Part shown: piece by piece, positions 8,176 through 15,878 of the stretch | Layout: the number at the start of each line of letters is the position of its first letter | How positions within the stretch are numbered: position 1 is the stretch's first letter | Notes under the pieces: model-generated | The model's input: only the letters and a program-made list of their open reading frames with translations | Databases searched by the model: none | What the model was told of the DNA's origin: nothing | Made by a program: the position numbers and the translations under genes | Assembly: GCF_002811765.1 (NCBI RefSeq) | Contig: NZ_NPDR01000001.1 | Span: forward strand, 310,001 to 374,000 | Length of the DNA stretch: 64,000 nt | Direction of reading: 5' to 3' | Source of the DNA: Leptospira saintgironsiae | GTDB taxonomy: Bacteria > Spirochaetota > Leptospiria > Leptospirales > Leptospiraceae

Positions 8176-9309
8176 TCAATTCCAAAGTTTTCCGTCCTCT
8201 CCTGTATAGATCGCATCCGGTCTTAAAATTCTTTCCTGCATTTGTTCAAAACAATGAGCAGTCCAACCCGCCGCTCTTCCCATTGCAAATACCGGAGTAA
8301 AAATCTCAGTCGGAAATCCTAATCCATGAAGAAGTAACGCAGTATAAAATTCTACATTGGTTTGCAGAATTCGATCCGGTTTATATTCTTTCAGCAAATC
8401 TAAAGCAGTTTTTTCCACAAACATTGCAAGATCATAAAATTCCCTTTTTTCATCGTTGTCGTATAGAATTTTCGCTGCTTTTGCAAGAACATCCGCACGA
8501 GGATCTCTGACTTTATAGATCCTATGTCCAAAGCCCATTAATCTTTCGTTATGTTTTAATTTTTCTCTTAGTACCTTCTCCGCATTTTCTTTTGTTCCTA
8601 TCTCGAAAACAGTATCCAATGCAGGTCCAGGTGCTCCTCCATGTAGAGGTCCTTTTAATGCACCAAGTCCACCGGTGACAGCAGAGATCATATCAGATTG
8701 AGTAGATATGATCACTCTTGCTGCAAAAGTAGAAGCATTCAATCCGTGATCGCATACAGTATTCAGATATGTATTTAATGCACGAACACTTCTTGGATCA
8801 GGATCGGTGCCATTCAACATGTACAAAAAGTTGGCTGCAATATCTAAGTCTTGTCTAGGAAGAACGGGAGCCTGCCCTTTCAACAAACGATAGGCCCAAG
8901 CAACAATTAAAGGAAATGTAGAAAGAACAGCCATCGCATCCTTTTTCGGATCTTCTTTTTCAGAGCCTAAAGAAAGAGCAGCAGATCCAATCCGAAGTAT
9001 ATCGATCAAAGGAAGATTTGCATAGACTGCTTCTTCAATGATAGTACGTATCACTTTAGAAAATCTTCGAGAAGATCTGAGTTCCTCAGAAAACAAACTT
9101 ATTTCAGTAGGTTTTGGTCTTCTATCATTCCAAAGAGTGAAGATAGTTTCTTCAAAGACTGCTTTGCCTGCAAATTCTTCTACAGGATAGCCTGCAATGA
9201 TCAACCTTCCTCCCTTTCCATCTACCTGGGAAAGTTTGGTTCTTGCCGCAGGTATTCCTTCTAACCCCGGACTATAATTTTTCTCTTTTTCCTGTTCAGA
9301 GATTAACAT
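8176..9309 (-). CDS. Citrate/methylcitrate synthase family enzyme
   Basis: A 377-residue citrate synthase fold of short bacterial length. The catalytic histidines are His223 (GPLHGG) and His262 (GFGHRIYK). The third catalytic position, normally Asp in NVDFY, is Glu320 here (TNVEFYTALLL). A Glu at this position occurs in a subset of family members, so it is not proof of inactivity. The reaction would be condensation of acetyl- or propionyl-CoA with oxaloacetate. The start ATG has an AAGGAGA-type site. It is preceded by a consensus promoter, TTGACA (9381-9376), 17 bases, TATAAT (9358-9353), on the minus strand. It diverges from a second citrate synthase that carries a helix-turn-helix domain. 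Confidence 0.9.
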   Translation of the reverse strand: MLISEQEKEKNYSPGLEGIPAARTKLSQVDGKGGRLIIAGYPVEEFAGKAVFEETIFTLWNDRRPKPTEISLFSEELRSSRRFSKVIRTIIEEAVYANLPLIDILRIGSAALSLGSEKEDPKKDAMAVLSTFPLIVAWAYRLLKGQAPVLPRQDLDIAANFLYMLNGTDPDPRSVRALNTYLNTVCDHGLNASTFAARVIISTQSDMISAVTGGLGALKGPLHGGAPGPALDTVFEIGTKENAEKVLREKLKHNERLMGFGHRIYKVRDPRADVLAKAAKILYDNDEKREFYDLAMFVEKTALDLLKEYKPDRILQTNVEFYTALLLHGLGFPTEIFTPVFAMGRAAGWTAHCFEQMQERILRPDAIYTGEDGKLWN

Positions 9310-9345
9310 AATATTTCTCCTTTGTTTCTATTAGAGTTTAGCGGG

Positions 9346-9381
9346 TTGACAGATTATAGTCAATGTTGATTATATTGTCAA
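9346..9381. promoter_or_regulatory. Interleaved divergent promoters of the citrate synthase pair
   Basis: Minus strand: TTGACA at 9381-9376, a 17-base spacer and TATAAT at 9358-9353, both consensus. Plus strand: TTGACA at 9346-9351 and TATATT at 9371-9376 with a 19-base spacer, the length typical of MerR-regulated promoters. The plus promoter ends about eight bases before the ATG at 9385, and no Shine-Dalgarno is visible there, so that mRNA may be leaderless. A 15-base palindrome, TATATTG-T-CAATATA (9371-9385), covers the plus -10 and the start codon. The two polymerase sites overlap and are likely mutually exclusive. Confidence 0.7.
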
Positions 9382-9384
9382 TAT

Positions 9385-10632
9385 ATGGCTTTTTCTTCGA
9401 AAAAACCGTTCTTGAATGCGGATGAAGCTGCATCCGCCTTAGGAGTAGAAGTCCAAACCATATACGCATACGTTAGTCGCGGCTTATTACATTCCGAATC
9501 CGGAGGTAATAAAGACAGAAGTAAAAGGTATAGAAGAGAAGATATAGAACAATTATTGCTAAGAAGAGAAGAAAGGAGCCAACCTGGCAAAACAGCAAAG
9601 GCTGCTTTATCTTTAGGCCAACCTGTTTTAGAATCTTCTATCACTTTACTTGGTGAAAATTCTCTCTTTTACCGAGGAAAAGATGTTTTAGAACTTTCTG
9701 AAAACGTAAGTTTTGAGGATATAGCTTGTTTACTTTGGGAAGCAGAAGAAACAAATCCTTTTGAATCAGATTGGCCTGTATTATCTGAAGAATGTAATAA
9801 AATCTTAAAATTATTAGAAGGCCGTCCTATCTTAGATATTTCCAGAATATTACTTCCTTTTTTAGAATATGAAGATGCAAAAGCATTTAGAAAAGATCCC
9901 AAAACTTTCAGAAAAACTTCTTCTTCTATCTTAAGGTATCTTGCTCTATTCTCATCCGGCAAAATAGAATCAGTAGGAAAAATTTCAGAAACACTTTTGA
10001 GCAGCTGGAATTCTTCCAGAAAAAAAGAAGATCCTAATTTCTCTGCAAAACTTAAACTTTTAGAAGCAGCATTAATTCTTTCTGCTGATCATGAATTGAA
10101 TGTTTCTTCCTTTACTGCAAGATGTGTTGCTTCTAGCGAAGCTTCTCTTTATCAAGTTGTGCTCGCAGGACTTGCTGCTTTGTCCGGTCCCAAACATGGA
10201 TTACTTACGGAGAAGGCGATCCTTCTTCTTTCCCAAGCAAGCGGAAACAAAAAGAAAGATAAACAACTCTTAGAAGAAAAATTAAGGAGCGGGGAAAACA
10301 TCCCAGGTTTTGGTCATCCTCTTTATAAAAAGGGAGATCCTAGAGGGAGAAAATTAATCCAGATGGTAGAAAGGTTTTTTTCAGATGATCCTGATGTACA
10401 ACTCTATCTACAATTCTTAAAACAGATAGAAGAACTTCTGGAAGATTATGCAACGATTGATGCAGGACTTGCACTTGTTTCTAAAGCACTTAAATTACCA
10501 AAAGGTGCAGGCATTGGAATTTTCGCAATAGGTAGAACTTCTGGTTGGTTAGCTCACGCAATGGAACAATATGATTCGGGAAACCTGATCCGACCTAGAG
10601 CAAAGTATATCGGAAACCTTCCCCAAGAATAA
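9385..10632 (+). CDS. Citrate synthase family protein with N-terminal helix-turn-helix
   Basis: A 415-residue two-domain protein. Residues about 8-55 form a MerR/excisionase-type helix-turn-helix (LNADEAASALGVEVQTIYAY, then RGLLHSE and RRYR-like wing ending REDIEQLLLRR). Residues about 70-410 form a citrate synthase domain. Catalytic positions are kept: His271 (GPKHG), His311 (GFGHPLYK) and Asp359 (TIDAGLAL). It therefore could bind acetyl-CoA/oxaloacetate or catalyse. Position back to back with a second citrate synthase suggests an autoregulated sensor that controls the divergent promoter pair, by inference. HTH-citrate synthase proteins are known in databases, but I know of no clear functional description. 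Confidence 0.85.
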   Translation: MAFSSKKPFLNADEAASALGVEVQTIYAYVSRGLLHSESGGNKDRSKRYRREDIEQLLLRREERSQPGKTAKAALSLGQPVLESSITLLGENSLFYRGKDVLELSENVSFEDIACLLWEAEETNPFESDWPVLSEECNKILKLLEGRPILDISRILLPFLEYEDAKAFRKDPKTFRKTSSSILRYLALFSSGKIESVGKISETLLSSWNSSRKKEDPNFSAKLKLLEAALILSADHELNVSSFTARCVASSEASLYQVVLAGLAALSGPKHGLLTEKAILLLSQASGNKKKDKQLLEEKLRSGENIPGFGHPLYKKGDPRGRKLIQMVERFFSDDPDVQLYLQFLKQIEELLEDYATIDAGLALVSKALKLPKGAGIGIFAIGRTSGWLAHAMEQYDSGNLIRPRAKYIGNLPQE

Positions 10633-10706
10633 TCAAATTCTTGACTCTTTCTATCCTTTACCTTAGTTATAGGAAAACAGAAATATAAGAACTGCGGAAG
10701 TGACCT

Positions 10707-11276
10707 ATGTCGGATCATAATTTTTCTAGAAAAGAATTCATTCAAAAAGCTGTTGTTTCAGGAGTTCTAGCAAGCTCTACAACTGTATTTGAATCCTGTT
10801 CTAATGCTCCAACAGGTGTAAAAGAAAGAGGACTTCAATTTTCTAATTTTTCAGAAGTGAATACAGAGTTAGAAAAAATACTTCTCTCTAAAACAATCGT
10901 TCCGTATGGAGAATGGAGTCCGAGCCAGATACTTCTTCATTGCGCTCAAAGTATTTATTATTCTATTAAAGGTTATCCTGAAAACAAATCCGAAGTTTTT
11001 CAAAATACTTTAGGTAAGATTGCTTTCTGGAATTTTTCCAGAAAAGGTAAGATGTCTCACGATTTAAATGCACCTATTCCTGGCGCAGATGTTTTACAAT
11101 CTGGTGTTTCAATTTCAGATAGCGTTCTTGAGCTGAAAAAAGCGATCTCAGCATTCTCCAATTATAATGGAGAATTTGCTCCTCATTTTGCTTATGGAAA
11201 ACTAACTAAACAAGAGTATGAACTCGCTCATGCAATGCATATAGCGAATCATTTAGATTACGTAAGTATTAGTTAA
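10707..11276 (+). CDS. DUF1569 family protein with Tat-like lipoprotein signal
   Basis: A 189-residue protein. The N-terminus has a Tat-like motif (FSRKEFIQK, with RK in place of RR), a hydrophobic stretch and a lipobox-like VFESC near residue 31, suggesting export and lipid attachment. The body matches the DUF1569 pattern, which is related to DinB-type four-helix proteins: WSPSQILLHCAQSI (about residues 70-83), GKMSHDLNAPIPGA, and HFAYGKL...HAMHIANHL near the C-terminus. The His residues in LLHCAQ and HAMHIANH could form a metal site as in DinB-type folds. Function unknown. The gene is convergent with the next, with only 4 bases between them. Confidence 0.8.
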   Translation: MSDHNFSRKEFIQKAVVSGVLASSTTVFESCSNAPTGVKERGLQFSNFSEVNTELEKILLSKTIVPYGEWSPSQILLHCAQSIYYSIKGYPENKSEVFQNTLGKIAFWNFSRKGKMSHDLNAPIPGADVLQSGVSISDSVLELKKAISAFSNYNGEFAPHFAYGKLTKQEYELAHAMHIANHLDYVSIS

Positions 11277-11280
11277 GAGC

Positions 11281-12381
11281 CTACTCTTCAATCTTTACGC
11301 TGGTCAGGATTTTTTCCACGGATTCTTCGTGTCTTCTTCCTTTGATAAGACTTTCGTCTATGATAAAGACCAAACTGTAAGGTTGTTTGTGTTTTGCTAA
11401 GAAGAACATTCCGGTTTTTGCATATCTTGGTCTGAGAACATCGTAGAATGTCCAAAAGGTCCCGTAATATCTGTCTTCGAAAACTTCTCTTTCTAATTCG
11501 TTCAATTCCTGGATATCTCCTCTTTGCACTTGGAGATCCAAAAACTTTTTGAATTCGGAAAGTAGTTCTGACTCATCATCGAATCTGAATGGAACAAAAA
11601 AGATCCTAATAGCTGGATAACGATTCGGATCTGAATCGCTCGTCGAAATAATTCCAGCAATCTGTCCAATACCTGTTTTATCTTCCAAATTTAAATTTTT
11701 AGGATTATGAAAATAAAATTCTTCCGGAAGATGAATGCTTAGTTTTAGATCTTCGTTACTTAAGGTTCTATTCTCTTCGTTGTAATTCCAACGAGATAGG
11801 TCCTTTTGTTCAAAATCAGGTTTGAACATTGAGTAAGCCACGAATATCTCTGCCTTCTGCAAACTTTTAAAACTGATAAGTCCAGAGGATAAGATAACTA
11901 ATCCTAATAATCCGATTTTATAATATGTTTTGTTGTCTATAAGTCTTGCGCTTAAAACTCCAGCTGCATAAACCAAAAGAAAAAGAATGCCGGACCTGTT
12001 CTCAAAAAAGCCAGTAAGCCAACATGCAAGAATTGAAAAAGCAAAGAAGCCAACTTCTACCCAAGGAACTAATTTGATTGTGGGTCTTTCGATCCCGACT
12101 TCTGCAAAAATCGCAGGTAAAACGATCTTAGTTTCTAATTTTCGGAATGCGAATACGATCCCCCAAAAAAGAATACTGGATACGAGGTAGCCTATCAAAG
12201 CCAAACCGGCCATCCAGAATAACGGGAGATGAGCCTCGTGATAGAATAAAAAATATAACGCAAAAACGGAATATACCAGGAAGAGCTTTTTAGTTAAGGA
12301 AAGTTCTTGCAGCTTTCGAGACAGGGCTGTTCTCTTTTCCCATCCTGGAATTTTAGGGAACGAATTAATGAACCAGATCAC
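11281..12381 (-). CDS. Unknown membrane protein with C-terminal soluble domain
   Basis: I do not recognise the family. About six hydrophobic segments occupy the first 190 residues, followed by a soluble domain of about 180 residues with a SIHLPEEFYFHNP strand and a conserved-looking pattern ending KGRRHEESVEKILTSVKIEE. The GTG at 12381 is preferred because GGAG lies 9 bases upstream. An in-frame TTG at 12396 is the longer alternative. Either start overlaps the 5' end of the divergent gene that begins at 12368. The C-terminal part may face the periplasm and resembles stress-type lipoprotein domains only vaguely. Confidence 0.6.
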   Translation of the reverse strand: MIWFINSFPKIPGWEKRTALSRKLQELSLTKKLFLVYSVFALYFLFYHEAHLPLFWMAGLALIGYLVSSILFWGIVFAFRKLETKIVLPAIFAEVGIERPTIKLVPWVEVGFFAFSILACWLTGFFENRSGILFLLVYAAGVLSARLIDNKTYYKIGLLGLVILSSGLISFKSLQKAEIFVAYSMFKPDFEQKDLSRWNYNEENRTLSNEDLKLSIHLPEEFYFHNPKNLNLEDKTGIGQIAGIISTSDSDPNRYPAIRIFFVPFRFDDESELLSEFKKFLDLQVQRGDIQELNELEREVFEDRYYGTFWTFYDVLRPRYAKTGMFFLAKHKQPYSLVFIIDESLIKGRRHEESVEKILTSVKIEE

Positions 12382-12982
12382 CCAGTTTTTCTCCAATCTA
12401 AAAGCTGACTTTGACAGGTTAAACCAATCGTTGGACGACCTGGTGAAAACCTATAAAGCCATCGTTCATTTTCTGGATTTGATTTCAAATCTCTTTCCTA
12501 TCGATTTGGTTTTGGTTTTATTACTTTCCCTGCCTTTATTATACGTTATCAATACCTTATCTCCTTCTACGCCAAGAGCGAATTATACAATCTCTGTAGT
12601 TTTTATCTCAGGACTTAGATCTTTTTTAAATCATACGATTTCCGAGTCTTGGGAAATTTTTGCGGTTACAAAGACGGCACTCATCCTTCTTCTTCCCGCT
12701 TATACTTTGGTGGTGTTTAAGTTCGGATTTTCTTTATTTCGCAAGTATAGGATAAAGAAGAAGGCACTCTCCCCGGGACATTTAGAATCTTCTTTTATAA
12801 GTTTGCAAAAGGCCTATCACGATCTAAGCGCGGAAATATATTCTGAGCTTGGAAAGAATGAAGGTAAAAGTTTTGTAGATGGGCAGAAGTTTTTGCCTAA
12901 GATCCAAGATCTGGAGACTTCAATTACCGGGCTAAAAACTTTGATCCAAAAACCGGAAGATACTCCTCATTCTTCTGAATAA
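12368..12982 (+). CDS. Unknown protein with two or more membrane segments
   Basis: A 204-residue protein of no recognised family. A helical N-terminus (about residues 1-35) precedes hydrophobic segments at about 38-60, 72-90 and 100-120. A charged helical tail follows (about 125-204). The ATG has an AGGGA site nearby. Its 5' end overlaps the start of the divergent gene by at least 14 bases, and its 3' end overlaps hpt by 16 bases, so it is packed between opposing genes on both sides. Confidence 0.6.
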   Translation: MNQITQFFSNLKADFDRLNQSLDDLVKTYKAIVHFLDLISNLFPIDLVLVLLLSLPLLYVINTLSPSTPRANYTISVVFISGLRSFLNHTISESWEIFAVTKTALILLLPAYTLVVFKFGFSLFRKYRIKKKALSPGHLESSFISLQKAYHDLSAEIYSELGKNEGKSFVDGQKFLPKIQDLETSITGLKTLIQKPEDTPHSSE

Positions 12983-13512
12983 AGGAATACTCCAGGTAGA
13001 TTCCTAAATTTGCCGTCATAGTCTAAACCATAACCAATCACGAATTCTTTTCCTATATTCCAACCTACGTATTTGATTGGATACCCTACAGCTTCTCCAC
13101 CTTCTTTAAATAATAGAGAAGCAATTTCTAAAGATTTAGGTTTTTTAGAAAGAATATGAGAGATTAAAAATTTGAGAGTGCGGCCAGTATCCACGATATC
13201 TTCTACAATTAAAACATCTCTTCCTGAGATATCCGCATCCAGGTCTTTGATCAATTCTACGTTTCCAGAAGATTCAGTTCCGACATATGATTTTGCTTGG
13301 ATAAAATCTAATTCAATTGGAATAGGAACAGCTTTGGTTAGATCAGAGAAGAAATAAACTCCTCCCCTTAAGACACATATAAAAATTGGATTTTTTTCTA
13401 TATAGTCGCTTGCAATCTGTAAACCCAGTTCCCTGACTCTTGCAGTAATCATTTCGTTACTGTATAAGGTTTGGAAGGGTATATTATTAAAATTTGAAGT
13501 ATTATTCTTCAT
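12967..13512 (-). CDS. hpt: Hypoxanthine phosphoribosyltransferase
   Basis: A 181-residue purine salvage enzyme converting hypoxanthine or guanine plus PRPP to the nucleotide. The PRPP-binding loop is VEDIVDTGRTL. ICVLRGGVYFFSDL holds the pyrophosphate loop, and a C-terminal GYGLDYDGKFRNLPG is the standard base-binding region. The ATG at 13512 is supported by a 4-base ATGA overlap with the upstream sixA stop; a longer in-frame reading would run back into sixA. Typical length for the family. Confidence 0.93.
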   Translation of the reverse strand: MKNNTSNFNNIPFQTLYSNEMITARVRELGLQIASDYIEKNPIFICVLRGGVYFFSDLTKAVPIPIELDFIQAKSYVGTESSGNVELIKDLDADISGRDVLIVEDIVDTGRTLKFLISHILSKKPKSLEIASLLFKEGGEAVGYPIKYVGWNIGKEFVIGYGLDYDGKFRNLPGVFLYSEE

Positions 13513-14003
13513 GGGATCCAAAACCTTTTGAGCCGACAACTTTGCCTTCCTAGATCCGCCCAATCTTTTTGATCTGTTACTAAACTAATAAAAGAAGAAG
13601 TGGGAAATTTTTCGAAAAGAGTATCCGTATCATTTCCTAATAATAAATAATTTGCCAAGTCTTCCATTCCAGGATTATGACCTACTAAAACTACATTATT
13701 AATTTTAGAAGATAGACCTCTTAAGATCCTAAGTAAGTCAGAATACTCTGCCTCATATATTTCACTTATAATCTTAATGTCCTTTGTAATATTCTGAAGA
13801 CCTTGTAATATCTTCCAAGTTTCTGAAGTTCTGATCGATGGCGAAACAAGGGCGACATCCGTAACAAAGGAAACCTTCTTCACATATTTTCCTAAAAATC
13901 GCGCGTTTTTACGACCTCTCTTAGATAAAGGCCGTTCCTTATCCTTTAAATGAGTGTCACTCCAATCGGATTTAGAATGTCTTATGAGATGAATCTCTTT
14001 CAA
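13509..14003 (-). CDS. sixA: SixA-type phosphohistidine phosphatase
   Basis: A 164-residue histidine phosphatase superfamily protein. It starts MKEIHLIRHSKSDW, where the RHS/RHG-type motif near residue 8 holds the nucleophilic His. The second core motif is VLVGHNPGMEDLANYLL. The short single-domain form matches SixA, which dephosphorylates histidine residues of phosphotransfer proteins. Partner unknown; the gene overlaps hpt by ATGA and is probably co-transcribed with it. Confidence 0.85.
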   Translation of the reverse strand: MKEIHLIRHSKSDWSDTHLKDKERPLSKRGRKNARFLGKYVKKVSFVTDVALVSPSIRTSETWKILQGLQNITKDIKIISEIYEAEYSDLLRILRGLSSKINNVVLVGHNPGMEDLANYLLLGNDTDTLFEKFPTSSFISLVTDQKDWADLGRQSCRLKRFWIP

Positions 14004-14082
14004 AATTCTCTCCTCCGCGATAAAGCTTCAAATTTGGAATTTCATTGACAAGGATCTTTCCTGACGATAAAACTCATGAGCT

Positions 14083-14754
14083 ATGTTAAGGATGTATATT
14101 ATCGGGGTTGTCCTATTAATATCCTTTGCCACAAACCTTTCTTCACAAATTGCAGGAACTCCTGATGAGGAAAAGGCTAAAAAAGAATTACAAAATCAAT
14201 GGTCTAAAAAATTCCCAGGAGACAGAATACTTTCCGTCCAGGCCGCAGGAAAACCTAAGCTGATCGAGAAAGAAGCTCCTGAAGAGAATGCACCTACTGA
14301 TTTAAGATATAAATTTTCCTTCTTCGTTACTACTCGCAAAAAAGAAGGCCAAACAACCAAAACTCCTGTTGGAGTGATCTACCAATTCGTGAGAGAAAAA
14401 GGTTGGATCTTCTCTGATATAGGAATGGCAAGATCTGTTGTAGTAACCGAACCAGGTAAAGAACCTCCATCTAAAGACGAAGTCTACCAAATAGTAGAAG
14501 AAGCGATTTTAGAAGAGAAGGGAAAATCTAAATCTGTAGACTTAATTCGTTTAACAGAACCTGAATTCGGTCAAAATCTAACTCCTAATAAAGAACAATT
14601 CTGGTTTAGGTATGAGGGAGATTTTGAAGTTTCTGAAAACGGTTCCAAAACAGTTTGTTCAGATATAGTAATTCGTTTGGTAAAGGAACAAAACTCTGCT
14701 GTCTGGAAAGCAGAATGGGACGAAAGAGGAAAATGTAAAGTGTCGGAAGAATAA
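14083..14754 (+). CDS. Secreted protein of unknown function
   Basis: A 223-residue protein with a clear signal peptide (about residues 1-22, MLRMYIIGVVLLISF then NLSSQ). The mature part has two similar-looking beta-rich halves (about 55-120 and 140-220), each with a strand followed by an aromatic KGWIF/FWFRYEG segment. I do not recognise a family. Cysteines occur only near the C-terminus (VCSDIV and GKCK). It ends 2 bases before the convergent pyrD stop. A second in-frame ATG three codons downstream could be the start. Confidence 0.65.
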   Translation: MLRMYIIGVVLLISFATNLSSQIAGTPDEEKAKKELQNQWSKKFPGDRILSVQAAGKPKLIEKEAPEENAPTDLRYKFSFFVTTRKKEGQTTKTPVGVIYQFVREKGWIFSDIGMARSVVVTEPGKEPPSKDEVYQIVEEAILEEKGKSKSVDLIRLTEPEFGQNLTPNKEQFWFRYEGDFEVSENGSKTVCSDIVIRLVKEQNSAVWKAEWDERGKCKVSEE

Positions 14755-14756
14755 GA

Positions 14757-15854
14757 TTAGATATTATTCTTTCCCACTAATTCGCTAATTGATCTCGCTC
14801 CTGTTTTCTTCAGAACTCCATCTAAATATTCTAATATTCTAACAGGTAGGAAAGGTCCGTTGTATACATAACCTGTATATAATTGGATCAGATCTGCGCC
14901 TGCTAAAATTTTTTCCAATGCAGCTTCTCCTGAGTCGATACCACCAACTCCGATGATAGGAAGGCTTCCTTTTAAGATGGAGTAAGCATATCTTACGAAC
15001 TCTGTGGATCTTTGGCGAAGAGGTTTTCCAGAAACTCCACCTTCTTTTTCTACGTTTGGATATCTTGTTAATACTGATTTGTCTATAGTAGTGTTAGTAA
15101 GAATTACACCTGATAATTTTGTATCTGGCAGGAGTTCCAACAAACCCTTCAATTCTTCTTTTTCCATATCCGGAGCGAATTTTACAAAAGTAGGAACGGG
15201 AAATTTTCCACCTAAACCACTTTTGATACCATCCATCAGCTTGGTAAAATTTTCTTTCTTTTGGAAATTTCTCAAACCAGGAGTATTGGGAGAAGATATA
15301 TTAATCACAGCATAGTCTGCGTAGGCGGTGAGTTTTTTTAGGGAATATACATAATCATCTACTGCATCTTCTTCCGAGACAATTTTCGTTTTGCCTACGT
15401 TAATCCCTCTTATGCAGTTCTTTTTTTGTTTTTGAATTGTTATTTCCGCAGCATCCGCGCCAGGATTATTAAATCCCATTCGATTGATTAAAGCTTCGTC
15501 TTCCGCATATCTGAAAATTCTTGGCTTTGGATTTCCAAGTTGCCCTTGACCGGTGATTGTTCCGATCTCAATCGAACCAAAACCTAATCTGGAAAGAAAC
15601 GGATACAACTCTCCAGTCTTATCAAAACCTGCACCTAATCCGACTGGATTTGCGAACTCAATTCCTGCGACCTTTGTTTTCAAACGATTACTGGAATATG
15701 TCATGAGTGATTCCAAAACTGGAAACACGAAGGGAAGTTTTTTAGAAAGCCCAAGTAAATTTTGGGCTAAGTAGTGAGCGGATTCCGGATGAATACTTAA
15801 GAAGAAAGGTTTGGCGGTTTTTTCATAAACCCATTGTTTCCATTCTGAATTCAT
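14757..15854 (-). CDS. pyrD: Dihydroorotate dehydrogenase, quinone type (class 2)
   Basis: A 365-residue flavoenzyme that oxidises dihydroorotate to orotate in pyrimidine synthesis, reducing the quinone pool. Class 2 features are the N-terminal membrane-associating helix (about 5-45), the GLGAGFDK FMN-binding motif, and NISSPNTPGLRNFQ carrying the catalytic Ser. The C-terminal phosphate-binding motif is GVGGIDSGEAALEKILAGA. It lies 24 bases after the ABC permease stop and so likely ends the rlmD-to-pyrD transcription unit. Confidence 0.95.
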   Translation of the reverse strand: MNSEWKQWVYEKTAKPFFLSIHPESAHYLAQNLLGLSKKLPFVFPVLESLMTYSSNRLKTKVAGIEFANPVGLGAGFDKTGELYPFLSRLGFGSIEIGTITGQGQLGNPKPRIFRYAEDEALINRMGFNNPGADAAEITIQKQKKNCIRGINVGKTKIVSEEDAVDDYVYSLKKLTAYADYAVINISSPNTPGLRNFQKKENFTKLMDGIKSGLGGKFPVPTFVKFAPDMEKEELKGLLELLPDTKLSGVILTNTTIDKSVLTRYPNVEKEGGVSGKPLRQRSTEFVRYAYSILKGSLPIIGVGGIDSGEAALEKILAGADLIQLYTGYVYNGPFLPVRILEYLDGVLKKTGARSISELVGKNNI

Positions 15855-15878
15855 CCCGTCCCCTTGCAGATAGATATG

